Positions 9,066 through 16,271 of a stretch of 64,000 bases of DNA are shown one piece after another. The stretch spans positions 310,001 to 374,000 of the forward strand of contig NZ_JAMBPV010000001.1 in assembly GCF_029531845.1 (NCBI RefSeq). Reading direction: 5' to 3'. Both the position numbers and the translations under genes were made by a program. Positions within the stretch are counted from its first letter, which is position 1; the number at the start of each line of letters is the position of its first letter. The notes under the pieces are model-generated. The model saw nothing but the letters and a program-made list of their open reading frames with translations. It made no database searches and had not been told where the DNA came from. The stretch is from Staphylococcus equorum. Lineage in GTDB: Bacteria; Bacillota; Bacilli; Staphylococcales; Staphylococcaceae.

Positions 9066-10319
9066 ATGGTAGATAGCCAGACGACAGCATATAATATGCC
9101 TGGAATATTTGAAATTAAAGGTAATGTAGATATTGAACGCGTACAATATGCGTTTCAATCTTTAATTAATCGACATGAGACGTTAAGAACGCGCTTTGAA
9201 ACGATTGATGGAGAAACTATTCAAGTAATCGAAGATAATACACAGATTAGGGTAGACTATGAAGAAAAATCAAAAATTGATTATGACGTACTGTCAGAAG
9301 ATTTTGTAAAACCGTTCAATTTAACACAAGCACCATTATTAAGAGTTAAAGTAGTGAAATGTGATGAACAACGTTATATTTTATTATTTGATATCCATCA
9401 TATTATTTCAGATGGTGTATCTATCAATAATATTATTAAAGAATTTTTAAAATTGTACCAAGGTCATACTTTAGAAAAAATGAAGCTACAGTACAAAGAT
9501 TACAGTGAGTGGATTAAAAACCGCGATTTAAGTAAACAACGCACGTTCTGGTTATCACAATTTGAAGATAAATTACCTGTTTTAGATTTACCTTTAGATT
9601 ACTTAAGACCAAAGCAACAGACTTTTGAGAGTAAAACAATCGCTGTAAACATGCCAAATGAAACGAAAATTGCAATTAATAGACTTGCACAAACAACCGG
9701 CAGTACTGACTATACAATTTTATTAACATCATTAATGATTTTACTTCATAAATATACTCATCAAGAAGATATAGTAATTGGTAGTCCTGTTTCGGGACGT
9801 ACACATAAAAATACTGAAGAAGTGATAGGTGCATTTTTTAATAGGCTCGCGATGCGTGGTTATCCAGAGGGTAATAAATCATTCAATCAATTATTATCGG
9901 AAATTAAAAGATTATCATTAAAAGCTTTGGATAACCAAGATTATCCTATTGAGAAATTGAAAGATGAAGTGATGGAAAAACATGGTTTAACACGTAACAC
10001 ATTGCATGATGTAGCGTTTGCATTTCAAAATTTTAATAATCAATCATTTAAAATAGATGGTTGGGAAATTGAAGAAAAAGAAGTTTCTGACACAAATGTT
10101 AAATTTGATTTACACATGATAATTGAAGGCGATGAAGCTTATAAAGTGTCATTAAAATATGCGAATGAATTATTTGATCCAATAACAATTCAACGTATGT
10201 TGAATAAATTTATAGATATATTGGATAGTGTTACAAAAGACCCTGAACAAAAAATAAGCGAAATTGAAATATCGAACAAAGAAGAAAAACGTGATCGTGA
10301 TAATGAAACGCAAGTTTAA
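9066..10319 (+). pseudogene. Detached third condensation domain of the NRPS (frameshifted continuation)
   Basis: This 417-codon frame continues the synthetase in another reading frame. Its beginning (MVDSQTTAYNMPG) aligns with the start of C2 (MIDNQTAYNMPG), and HHIISDG and the rest of the C-domain core follow. Restoring two bases in the TATATTAAAT run near 9055-9062 would join it to the T2 domain. No ribosome site precedes it, so I treat it as the 3' part of the same gene. The end is informative: after the C domain it reads EIEISNKEEKRDRDNETQV and stops, exactly where C2 leads into A2 (TKEERKTLLHDFNDTQV). A third A domain, T domain and release domain (TE or R) are therefore absent. A functional stand-alone terminal C domain cannot be excluded. 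Confidence 0.8.
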
Positions 10320-10450
10320 TATACATCATTTTATTAAATAAAAAGAATGTGCAGAAAATGACAGATATTCTTGTTAAATGCATTGTAATATCATAGAGTG
10401 TGGAAATGCAAAATCAATATCTTATGTAAGTAGAAACTGTTATTACACTT

Positions 10451-10549
10451 GGATGCTATGGTGCAATATTCTGGATGTGGTTGGCTGAATTATTAGGTAC
10501 AGCTACAAAATATGTAGTAGTATTATTAGCAATGAAATTCTGTTTATGA
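10451..10549 (+). pseudogene. Fragment of a sodium:alanine symporter (AGCS family)
   Basis: Thirty-two codons in one frame read GCYGAIFWMWLAELLGTATK, followed by YVVVLLAMKFCL and a stop. This matches the conserved AGCS segment with GpGalFWMW and GMatKyaEa-LAvkYR. Flanking sequence shows no further homology and no start, so it is a gene scrap. It marks the right edge of the NRPS locus as recombined DNA. Confidence 0.6.
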
Positions 10550-10722
10550 CATTATATATATAACTACTACTTTTATTGAAATAGTAACGAATTTGAAAAC
10601 AATTTGGATAATAGCAAAAAGTGAAAATAGGACTTAGATTTAATGAGAATATACGCATATAAGTAAAACTTGGTAATTTTCAAATAATATATACATTATT
10701 TTTAATGTGAGGAGGTGATTAT

Positions 10723-10782
10723 ATGACAGCTACACCTTTGCTTTTGAAAGTGCTTGAACTGATTGAAAAGTCTTTTCTATAA
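10723..10782 (+). CDS. Possible 19-residue peptide, amphipathic, PSM-like in size
   Basis: GGAGGTGATT, close to the full anti-SD complement, lies at 10711-10720, and ATG follows after two bases at 10723. The reading frame is MTATPLLLKVLELIEKSFL then TAA. Leu/Ile/Val on one face with Lys/Glu on the other is compatible with an amphipathic helix, as in phenol-soluble modulins or type I toxins. I know of no named family that it matches. The only support is the unusually good ribosome site and composition, and it sits among gene fragments, so it may also be a leftover start of a lost gene. Confidence 0.4.
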   Translation: MTATPLLLKVLELIEKSFL

Positions 10783-10904
10783 ACATAAGTTATTGTTTTG
10801 ATTAAAGTTGAATATTCCTATTTTCATTAGAAAATGAACGCTATTTTATTTAGTAGTAAATGAGCCCTTACAGTATATAACTGAAAGGGCTCGTGCTGCT
10901 TCTA

Positions 10905-11026
10905 ATCTTTTTTAGTTGGTCACTTAATAAGTTAGCTTCAAGTTCAGCAAATACACTCATCATAGTAAAGAACATCTTGCCCATTGCATCTTTTGTTGTA
11001 TGTCCAAGACGATCTAGTTTATAGAC
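10905..11026 (-). pseudogene. Serine recombinase remnant 1 (Sin/BinR-like, internally deleted)
   Basis: Reading from 11026 leftward gives VYKLDRLGHTTK then DAMGKMFFTMMS, VFAELEANLLS. This is the catalytic core/linker helix of plasmid-type serine recombinases, minus the roughly 24 residues present in the copy at 15.5 kb between TTK and the (S/T)KDA segment. The N-terminal catalytic Ser region and the C-terminal HTH are missing. Confidence 0.8.
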
Positions 11027-11043
11027 TTAAATAACCAAGAAAA
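10921..11043. repeat. Left copy of a direct repeat made of recombinase scrap
   Basis: This segment and 15448-15646 share CACTTAATAAGTTAGCTTCA at one end. At the other end they share the stretch from GATCTAGTTTATAGAC through TTAAATAACCAAGAAAA. The similarity runs past the recombinase frame into flanking DNA, so the two copies derive from one already truncated sequence. They bracket the copper and efflux genes. Confidence 0.7.
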
Positions 11044-11098
11044 TCTTCTTAATAAATTAAATAGATTTTATATTGTTGGTTAAATTAATGGTTTAGAT

Positions 11099-11136
11099 AT
11101 AAAAATGGACTGTTGTTTTCAACAGTCCATTTTTAA
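11099..11136 (-). terminator. Bidirectional terminator after the copper operon
   Basis: AAAAATGGACTGTTG and CAACAGTCCATTTTT form a perfect 15-bp stem with a TTTT loop, with A and T tracts on both sides. It lies 45 bases beyond the lipoprotein gene. Confidence 0.85.
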
Positions 11137-11181
11137 AAGTATATTTTTAAAGGATTAATTTATAGGTGTTAATAATACGTT

Positions 11182-11727
11182 TTAACGGGATTTAAGTTCA
11201 TCACTTGTCATCCATTTATGATTTTTTACCATCTTGTCATTTTCAGTTGATTTATAATCAACTACATAAACAGTTGTCTTATTTACATTGTCTATTTTTG
11301 CTTCTGCGCCCTTCATACCAGGCATGTGGTCAGCTTCTAATTTAACTGTATCACCTTTCTTAAATCCATTTTCAGGGGCATCGGCAACTTCTTCGTTAAC
11401 GACCCATTTATGGTTTTTCACTTTTTCATCGCCATTTGTAGGTGTATAGCTTACGACATAAGCGTAAGTTTCATAAGCACCTTTCACAGTACCTTGGGCG
11501 TTTTTCATACCAGGCATGTGTCCTGCTGCAATAGTAACTTCATCACCTTTTTTAAATGTACTTTCTTCTGTGCGCTTCATATCCTCTGGAACTTTACTTT
11601 CACTTTTATGTTCCATATGTTCCTCGTGTTTTTGATCTTTAGAATCTTTTTCTTCTTCACTGCCATTTGAGCAAGCTGATAATACGAGCCCTGATGCTAA
11701 TATAATAAAGCTTAATTTTTTAATCAT
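11182..11727 (-). CDS. YdhK-family (DUF1541) surface lipoprotein linked to the copper ATPase
   Basis: A 181-residue lipoprotein. A lysine-tipped hydrophobic signal ends in the lipobox LSAC (Cys19). A low-complexity Glu/Lys/His spacer follows, then two DUF1541 repeats, each with GHMPGMK or DHMPGMK and closing with VKNHKW. The repeated His/Met clusters could bind copper at the cell surface, which is inference from composition and context. The gene starts 18 bases after the stop of the CopB-type ATPase on the same strand, so they form an operon with a shared terminator. Paired copB-ydhK genes are common on staphylococcal metal-resistance plasmids. The family identity is firm; the exact role is not established. 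Confidence 0.85.
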   Translation of the reverse strand: MIKKLSFIILASGLVLSACSNGSEEEKDSKDQKHEEHMEHKSESKVPEDMKRTEESTFKKGDEVTIAAGHMPGMKNAQGTVKGAYETYAYVVSYTPTNGDEKVKNHKWVVNEEVADAPENGFKKGDTVKLEADHMPGMKGAEAKIDNVNKTTVYVVDYKSTENDKMVKNHKWMTSDELKSR

Positions 11728-11745
11728 AATTTAAACCCCTATCAT

Positions 11746-13773
11746 TTATTTTAATTTTAAAGTAAAAGCGTTAATTGCTACGATAACTGTACTTAAAGAC
11801 ATGAGTATTGCACCTATAGCTGGTGATAATATTAAACCAATAAAAGCTAATATACCTGCTGCAAGAGGGACAGCAATCACATTATATCCTGCACCCCACC
11901 ATAAATTTTGAACCATTTTTCTCATCGTATTTTTAGAAAGAGTTAAGAAATTAATAATATCGGATGGATTACTTTTAACGAGTATGACATCACCTGATTC
12001 AACAGCTACATCTGTTCCTGCTCCAATTGCCATACCAATATCTGCTCTAATAAGACTAGGTGCATCATTGATACCATCGCCGACCATCATTACTTTACTA
12101 CCATTGTTTTGGTAATCTTGAATAATATTTTCTTTATCTTCAGGCATTAATTGTGCATGTACATCACGAATACCTAATTCTTTAGCAACTGTTTGCGCCA
12201 CTTCTTTATTATCGCCTGTAAGCATGACTGGCGTAATATCTCTTGATAATAAGTCTGAAACCATTTGTTTTGAACTTGCTTTGATTTTATCGCCTTGTGC
12301 AATAATACCAATTACTTGTTGATCATGAATTAAATAACTAACAGAGTTACCTTGTTGAGCTAGAAGTGTAAATTGTTCTTTTTTATAATCGAAATTGTTT
12401 TTATCCAGGTAAGAAGCATTCGTTATTTTAAGTGTTTTATTATCAACTTTCCCTGCTAATCCTACACCTGGAATATTATTAACTTCTTGAGGGCTAGAAT
12501 ATGAAATGTTTTTCTCTTTAATAAAATCAATAATACCATTAGCAAGTGGATGATTAGAGCTACTTTCTAATGAAGCAAACAAACTCAATACTTCTTCATT
12601 GTTTAACTCGTCTGTAAAACTTTCATAGTGATTAACCGAAAAATTGCCTTCAGTTAGCGTTCCAGTTTTATCCATCATGATGTAATCAATATGTTGAGCG
12701 ATTTCTACAGATTCTCGGTTTTTTATGATTAAGCCATTATGAGCGCCTATAGAAGTAGAACGTGCTGTAACTAATGGAATTGCTAATCCCAATGCGTGTG
12801 GACAAGCAATGACTAATACAGTTACGAGTCGTTCAAGTGCGAAATCAACGTCTTTTTGAATTAGCATCCATACAATGAAGGAAATCAAACCAATACTTAC
12901 TGCAAAATAAAATAAATACCCCGCAACTTTATCTGATAGTAATTCAGCTTTTGATTTATCATTTTGAGCTTGGTTAACAAGTTCCATAACTTGAGATAAG
13001 TAACCATTTTCACCAGTAGCTGTCACTTTAACTTGTATTGTTCCTGAACCATTGATAGAGCCGCCAATAACATCGTCATTATGCATTTTAGAAACTTTTT
13101 TTGATTCACCAGTAACTAATGATTCATCAATTGATGTCTGACCCTGAATAATTATGCCATCTGTAGGTATACTTTCACCAGCTTTAACTTCAACGATATC
13201 ATCGATATTGATGTCTCCAATTTTAACTTCATGACGTTGATCATCGTCCGTAATTTTAATTGCAGTATTAGGTAACAGTTCTGCCATTTTTTTCAATGCA
13301 TTCCCGGCATTACCTACTGCATTCATTTCAATCCAGTGACCTAATAACATAATTAAGATTAATGTTGCTAATTCCCAGAAAAAATCCATTGTATGAGTCG
13401 ATGAACTACTAAAGTTATTCATATAAAAAGCGTATAAACTATAGATATAAGCTACTGAAATACCTAGAGCAACTAGTGTCATCATTCCAGGTTTTTTAGT
13501 TGAAATTTCATCTCTAGCTCCTGATAAAAATGGCTTGCCTCCATAAAAGAATAAAATAGTAGCAAGGATTAATACAATCCAATCTGAACCTGTAAATGAA
13601 AATTGAAACGGTAATTTAACGCCCATCATCGGCGATAGAATAATAATAGGTATCGCAAAAATCAAAGAAATAAAAAATTTACTTTTAAAATTACCATGAT
13701 GGTGATGTGCATGGTCACCATGATTCTCATGTTCTTGATGATTATGATTTTGGCTTGTTTCTTTATTATTCAC
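11746..13773 (-). CDS. copB: Copper-exporting P-type ATPase, CopB type (P1B, CPH motif)
   Basis: A 675-residue heavy-metal P-type ATPase with a His-rich cytosolic N-terminus ([18 protein letters not shown]) in place of CxxC domains. The translocation motif is CPH (Cys324) rather than CPC, which places it with CopB-type P1B-3 pumps that export copper or silver. The phosphorylation site DKTGTLTEG carries Asp368. TGES, the HP dipeptide (SSNHPLA) and GDGINDAP are all present, and about eight membrane helices can be picked out. It starts at GTG 13771-13773 behind a GGGGGG ribosome site. It is followed by the lipoprotein gene, and a CsoR-like palindrome lies about 50 bases upstream. The gene lies between recombinase scraps, suggesting acquisition on a mobile or plasmid segment. 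Confidence 0.92.
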   Translation of the reverse strand: MNNKETSQNHNHQEHENHGDHAHHHHGNFKSKFFISLIFAIPIIILSPMMGVKLPFQFSFTGSDWIVLILATILFFYGGKPFLSGARDEISTKKPGMMTLVALGISVAYIYSLYAFYMNNFSSSSTHTMDFFWELATLILIMLLGHWIEMNAVGNAGNALKKMAELLPNTAIKITDDDQRHEVKIGDINIDDIVEVKAGESIPTDGIIIQGQTSIDESLVTGESKKVSKMHNDDVIGGSINGSGTIQVKVTATGENGYLSQVMELVNQAQNDKSKAELLSDKVAGYLFYFAVSIGLISFIVWMLIQKDVDFALERLVTVLVIACPHALGLAIPLVTARSTSIGAHNGLIIKNRESVEIAQHIDYIMMDKTGTLTEGNFSVNHYESFTDELNNEEVLSLFASLESSSNHPLANGIIDFIKEKNISYSSPQEVNNIPGVGLAGKVDNKTLKITNASYLDKNNFDYKKEQFTLLAQQGNSVSYLIHDQQVIGIIAQGDKIKASSKQMVSDLLSRDITPVMLTGDNKEVAQTVAKELGIRDVHAQLMPEDKENIIQDYQNNGSKVMMVGDGINDAPSLIRADIGMAIGAGTDVAVESGDVILVKSNPSDIINFLTLSKNTMRKMVQNLWWGAGYNVIAVPLAAGILAFIGLILSPAIGAILMSLSTVIVAINAFTLKLK

Positions 13774-13825
13774 AATATCCCCCCTGAGTTTACTTTCTAG
13801 TAATAGGATAGTATGAGTGTAACAT

Positions 13826-13842
13826 ATACGGGGTAGGGGTAT
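13826..13842 (-). promoter_or_regulatory. Candidate CsoR-type copper operator
   Basis: ATACGGGGTAGGGGTAT has ATAC/GTAT ends around two G4 blocks, resembling the G-rich pseudo-palindromes bound by CsoR upstream of copper-efflux operons. It lies 53 bases before the copB start codon. No csoR gene is adjacent, so regulation in trans is inferred. Confidence 0.5.
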
Positions 13843-13919
13843 GAATCTTTTTGCTTTTTCTTGTATTTTTCAGAGTAAAAATAGTGAAGGAACTAATATC
13901 GTATTATGTAATAATAACT

Positions 13920-13958
13920 TTCAAAACACTACTTAGAAATTATAATTAGTGTTTTGAA
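13920..13958. repeat. 12-bp inverted repeat beside recombinase remnant
   Basis: TTCAAAACACTA and TAGTGTTTTGAA are perfect inverted copies separated by 15 bases. There is no long T tract. It could be a weak terminator of the recombinase remnant or a remnant of a recombination site. Confidence 0.4.
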
Positions 13959-13973
13959 CTTATATAAAAATTG

Positions 13974-14062
13974 TTATTTTAATACTCGGTAAACTGTAGA
14001 ATGAGTCACTCCTGTTTGATTAGCAATCTCTTCGCTTGTATGTTTCTGTTTATTGACGATTG
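13974..14062 (-). pseudogene. Serine recombinase remnant 2, C-terminal helix-turn-helix only
   Basis: The last 29 codons read KQKHTSEEIANQTGVTHSTV then YRVLK and a stop: the DNA-binding HTH that ends Sin/invertase-type recombinases. At its upstream side the frame runs antisense into an SMR transporter gene, so the recombinase was cut exactly where the transporter sequence begins. Confidence 0.75.
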
Positions 14063-14277
14063 CTGGTAAAAAATTACCATTTGGCACACTATATGCAGTT
14101 TTTGCCGGAATAGGCACAGCGGCCACAGTCTTAGCGGAAATGATTGTATTCGGAGAACCTACTATCCCGATGAAGATATTACTTATATCTACACTACTAG
14201 GTGGTGTTATCGGATTAAAATTAATAAGTAGCAAGGAAGAATTATCAGAATCTAATGAACAGGGAGAGTTTGTATAG
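14056..14277 (+). pseudogene. 5'-truncated SMR-family efflux subunit
   Basis: About 73 codons read IAGKKLPFGTLYAVFAGIGT, then ATVLAEMIVFGEP and a hydrophobic last helix with GGVIGLKLIS. These are helices 2-4 of a small multidrug resistance protein (EmrE/Gdx/YkkC superfamily). The first roughly 35-40 residues, including the essential helix-1 glutamate, are missing, replaced by recombinase sequence at about 14055-14062. No ribosome site precedes the in-frame ATG at 14053. The stop overlaps the next gene's start by one base, as in paired SMR genes. Confidence 0.75.
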
Positions 14278-14588
14278 TGTCTTGGTTAGCGTTAATAGTC
14301 GCAGGGTGTTTAGAAGTAGTGGGTGTATATAATGTAAAAAGATTAGGAGAAAAACAAAAGTCAGCTCTTTATTATATGATTTTATTTTTTGGATTAAGCT
14401 TTCTGTTGTTATCTTATGCAATGAAAGAAATTCCAATGGGTATGGCTTATGCGATTTGGACAGGTATTGGCACTGTAGGTTCTGCTGTAATGGGGATGTA
14501 TTGGTTTGGTGAACCAAAAGAATGGAAAAGGATGCTATGCATTGCGATTATTTTAATGTCCGCCATTGGTTTAAAATTAGCTGTTTAA
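14277..14588 (+). CDS. SMR-family efflux protein (paired-subunit type)
   Basis: A 103-residue protein with four membrane helices. Helix 1 contains the conserved glutamate (AGCLEVVGVY, Glu13), and the loop before helix 4 has the family's GMAYAIWTGIGT and WFGEP signatures. It starts at GTG 14277 with GGGAGA upstream and shares one base with the stop of the truncated partner. The gene itself is intact. Paired SMR proteins work as heterodimers, so loss of its partner may leave it inactive unless it can homodimerise. Substrates of the superfamily include guanidinium and quaternary ammonium compounds; which applies here cannot be read from sequence. Confidence 0.82.
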   Translation: MSWLALIVAGCLEVVGVYNVKRLGEKQKSALYYMILFFGLSFLLLSYAMKEIPMGMAYAIWTGIGTVGSAVMGMYWFGEPKEWKRMLCIAIILMSAIGLKLAV

Positions 14589-14689
14589 AAGTATTGTCTT
14601 TTCCGGTCAAAATGAGGGTTAGAGCGAAAGTTAGTTCAAATAGACAATTTTAGTCACGAGGATAAAATTATTATTAAAATAAAGGGTAT

Positions 14690-14839
14690 TTAATAGCTTC
14701 ATTATCAGAAGTTTTCAATATTCGTTTCTCTGTAATTTTGGGCAGTATAGCTATGTTTTTAGCTACTACTTACCTTCTGTTTTATATAAAGAAAAACAGA
14801 GTGTGCAGAAAACAACCATTCCAACCTTTGATTGATTAG
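14690..14839 (+). pseudogene. C-terminal scrap of a membrane transporter, probably MFS
   Basis: One frame reads LIASLSEVFNIRFSVILGSI, then AMFLATTYLLFYIKKNR and a stop at 14837. The loop LSEVFNIR followed by a single long hydrophobic helix and basic tail is typical of the last helix of drug-efflux MFS proteins. No start codon or upstream portion is present. Confidence 0.45.
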
Positions 14840-14858
14840 GAAGAATGGTTGTTTTTTA
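14811..14858 (+). terminator. Terminator after the transporter scrap
   Basis: AACAACCATTC pairs with GAATGGTTGTT around a roughly 21-base loop and is followed by TTTTTT. Confidence 0.75.
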
Positions 14859-14885
14859 TTCACTTAAAGGTTACGAGGCTTTCAA

Positions 14886-14929
14886 ATGCAAAAAAGGTAA
14901 CATGTAATAGCATGTTACCTTTTTTGCAT
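14886..14929. terminator. Perfect 19-bp palindrome, bidirectional terminator type
   Basis: ATGCAAAAAAGGTAACATG and its exact reverse complement lie on either side of TAATAG. A6 and T6 tracts are inside the stem, as in bidirectional terminators. It separates the transporter scrap from the small minus-strand gene at 14997. Confidence 0.75.
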
Positions 14930-14996
14930 GTCAACGTATGTGATTGCTTAATTTGGTTTTTAATTCTAAATTTTAATAGGGAAAAGTAATTCAAAA

Positions 14997-15224
14997 TCAT
15001 CGAGAAAGTTTATGTTTTAATAATTTATTAATTAATATATTATTTTCATTATTAATATTATTTAACTTCAGTATTATAGAGTCGATTTCTGAATTGCTTA
15101 ATTCTGAATCATAAGTAATTTCGATTGGTTTTAAATTATTGTTATTTTCTTTAACCCCCTCAATCATAAGGTTATTCATAACTTCTTCTAGCTTACCAGG
15201 TTGCAATAAAATATTATTCCCCAT
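14997..15224 (-). CDS. Small helical protein of unknown function
   Basis: A 75-residue protein starting at ATG 15222-15224, five to six bases after an AAGGTGGGAA ribosome site, so it is probably translated. It begins MGNNILLQPGKLEEVMNNL, has a short extended middle and ends in an Asn-rich helix (IDSIILKLNNINNENNILIN) with heptad-like hydrophobics. The N-terminal pattern (Ile/Leu, then KLEEVMNNL) and size faintly resemble the small partner proteins of LXG toxins of type VII secretion (DUF5344 or SACOL2603-like). No LXG gene is nearby, so I do not assign this. It lies within the mosaic of plasmid-like remnants. Confidence 0.55.
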   Translation of the reverse strand: MGNNILLQPGKLEEVMNNLMIEGVKENNNNLKPIEITYDSELSNSEIDSIILKLNNINNENNILINKLLKHKLSR

Positions 15225-15265
15225 TATATTCCCACCTTTTTAAAATATATAGTTTTATATTACCC

Positions 15266-15630
15266 CCTTTTTAATCACTCTATACACTGTAGATCGACTT
15301 ACGCCAGTCTTTTAGCAATTTCTTCACCTGTGAGCTTCTGTTCATCATACAAGAACTTGATTTCACGTTTTTTGTGATCTGGTAATGAAGGTCTTCCGCC
15401 TTTTCGACCTCTGTCTCTTGCTACTTCTAATCCTTTTTTCGTACGTTCACTTAATAAGTTAGCTTCAAGTTCCGCAAAACACTCATCATGGTAAAGAATA
15501 TCTTGTATATTGCGTCTTTTGTTGATACATTTATATCAATAATATTTAAATCAATGCTATTTTCATCCAACCATTGAGATAACTCAATTAATCGTTTCGT
15601 TGTACGTCCAAGATGATCTAGTTTATAGAC
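15266..15630 (-). pseudogene. Serine recombinase remnant 3 (BinR/Sin-like, frameshifted, N-terminus lost)
   Basis: Read leftward from 15630, three frames together give VYKLDHLGRTTKRLIELSQW, LDENSIDLNIIDINVSTKDA, FFTMMS, ELEANLLSERTKKGLEVARD, RGRKGGRPSLPDHKKREIKF and the HTH TGEEIAK with SRSTVYRVIK. This is a plasmid-type resolvase/invertase from about residue 65 to the end. Frame breaks lie near 15470-15490 and 15310, and the catalytic N-terminal domain is absent. Confidence 0.85.
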
Positions 15631-15646
15631 TTAAATAACCAAGAAA
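15448..15646. repeat. Right copy of the recombinase-derived direct repeat
   Basis: Same orientation as the copy at 10921-11043 and alike at both ends, but it retains the roughly 75-base internal segment missing there. Both copies stop being recombinase-coding at the same point (after GATCTAGTTTATAGAC) and share the next 17 or so bases, TTAAATAACCAAGAAAA. Confidence 0.7.
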
Positions 15647-15672
15647 AACCTCTTAATGTTAAGAGGTTTTGT
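15644..15672. terminator. Short hairpin terminator next to the recombinase remnant
   Basis: AAAACCTCTT and AAGAGGTTTT form a 10-bp stem with a 6-base loop. Confidence 0.6.
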
Positions 15673-15745
15673 ATCAAAAACGAACGTTTTAAAAGCTTAA
15701 TTTAAGAGATATGTGAACTAATAAATTAAAATGATTAGTTACTAA

Positions 15746-16165
15746 CTGCTACCCGGATTTCTTTGCTTACTATATATTGGGGTTGATAGTATCAAAGAAT
15801 CGAATCAATCTTTGTCTATAAATAGTGAAGTGAAAGTTAAAAAATCATTATTTAAAGCCTATAGTAGAGGATTAGTAATGGCTATTTCTCCATCAAATAT
15901 TGTTTTTTGGATAGGCGTATTTGGAACTGCCTTAACAACAGCTCTAAATAATGTTAGCGGCTATCAATTTTTACTTGTTGCTTCAGGAATTTTAGTAGGA
16001 ATCCTAATTCATGATATTCTTTTAATGGGGGCAGTCAGTTATACCAGAAAATTTGTTAATCAAAGTTTTATAAAATGGACATCTATTATAGCTGGTATCT
16101 TATTAATAGGATTTAGTTTTTATTTTGGTTACTTATTTCTCCACGACCTTAAAAAGCTCTTATAG
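15746..16165 (+). pseudogene. 5'-truncated LysE-family exporter
   Basis: The open frame from 15746 reads LLPGFLCLLYIGVDSIKESN and continues with SRGLVMAISPSNIVFWIGVF and three further hydrophobic helices to the stop. LYIGVDSIK followed by a basic stretch and a (N/S)P(S/K)xxxFW-type helix is the LysE/RhtB signature found after about 60-70 residues in full proteins. The first two helices are missing. No ribosome site supports the in-frame TTG at 15812, so I call it a pseudogene. The break point lies about 75 bases after the right recombinase repeat, consistent with one recombination event. Confidence 0.72.
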
Positions 16166-16271
16166 CTAATTTTTATTGTTTCAAAACCAAACATTGTCTT
16201 AATGACGATTGTTTACGGAGCTCGACTTACCTCATATTTTTGAGTTAGTACATTAGTTTTAAAACGTTTTA

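Noticed and set aside
9066-10319. Third NRPS C domain as an independent gene with its own ATG
   Set aside because: No ribosome site precedes the ATG, and the sequence upstream in the shifted frame aligns with the C2 start, so it is the continuation of the same gene.
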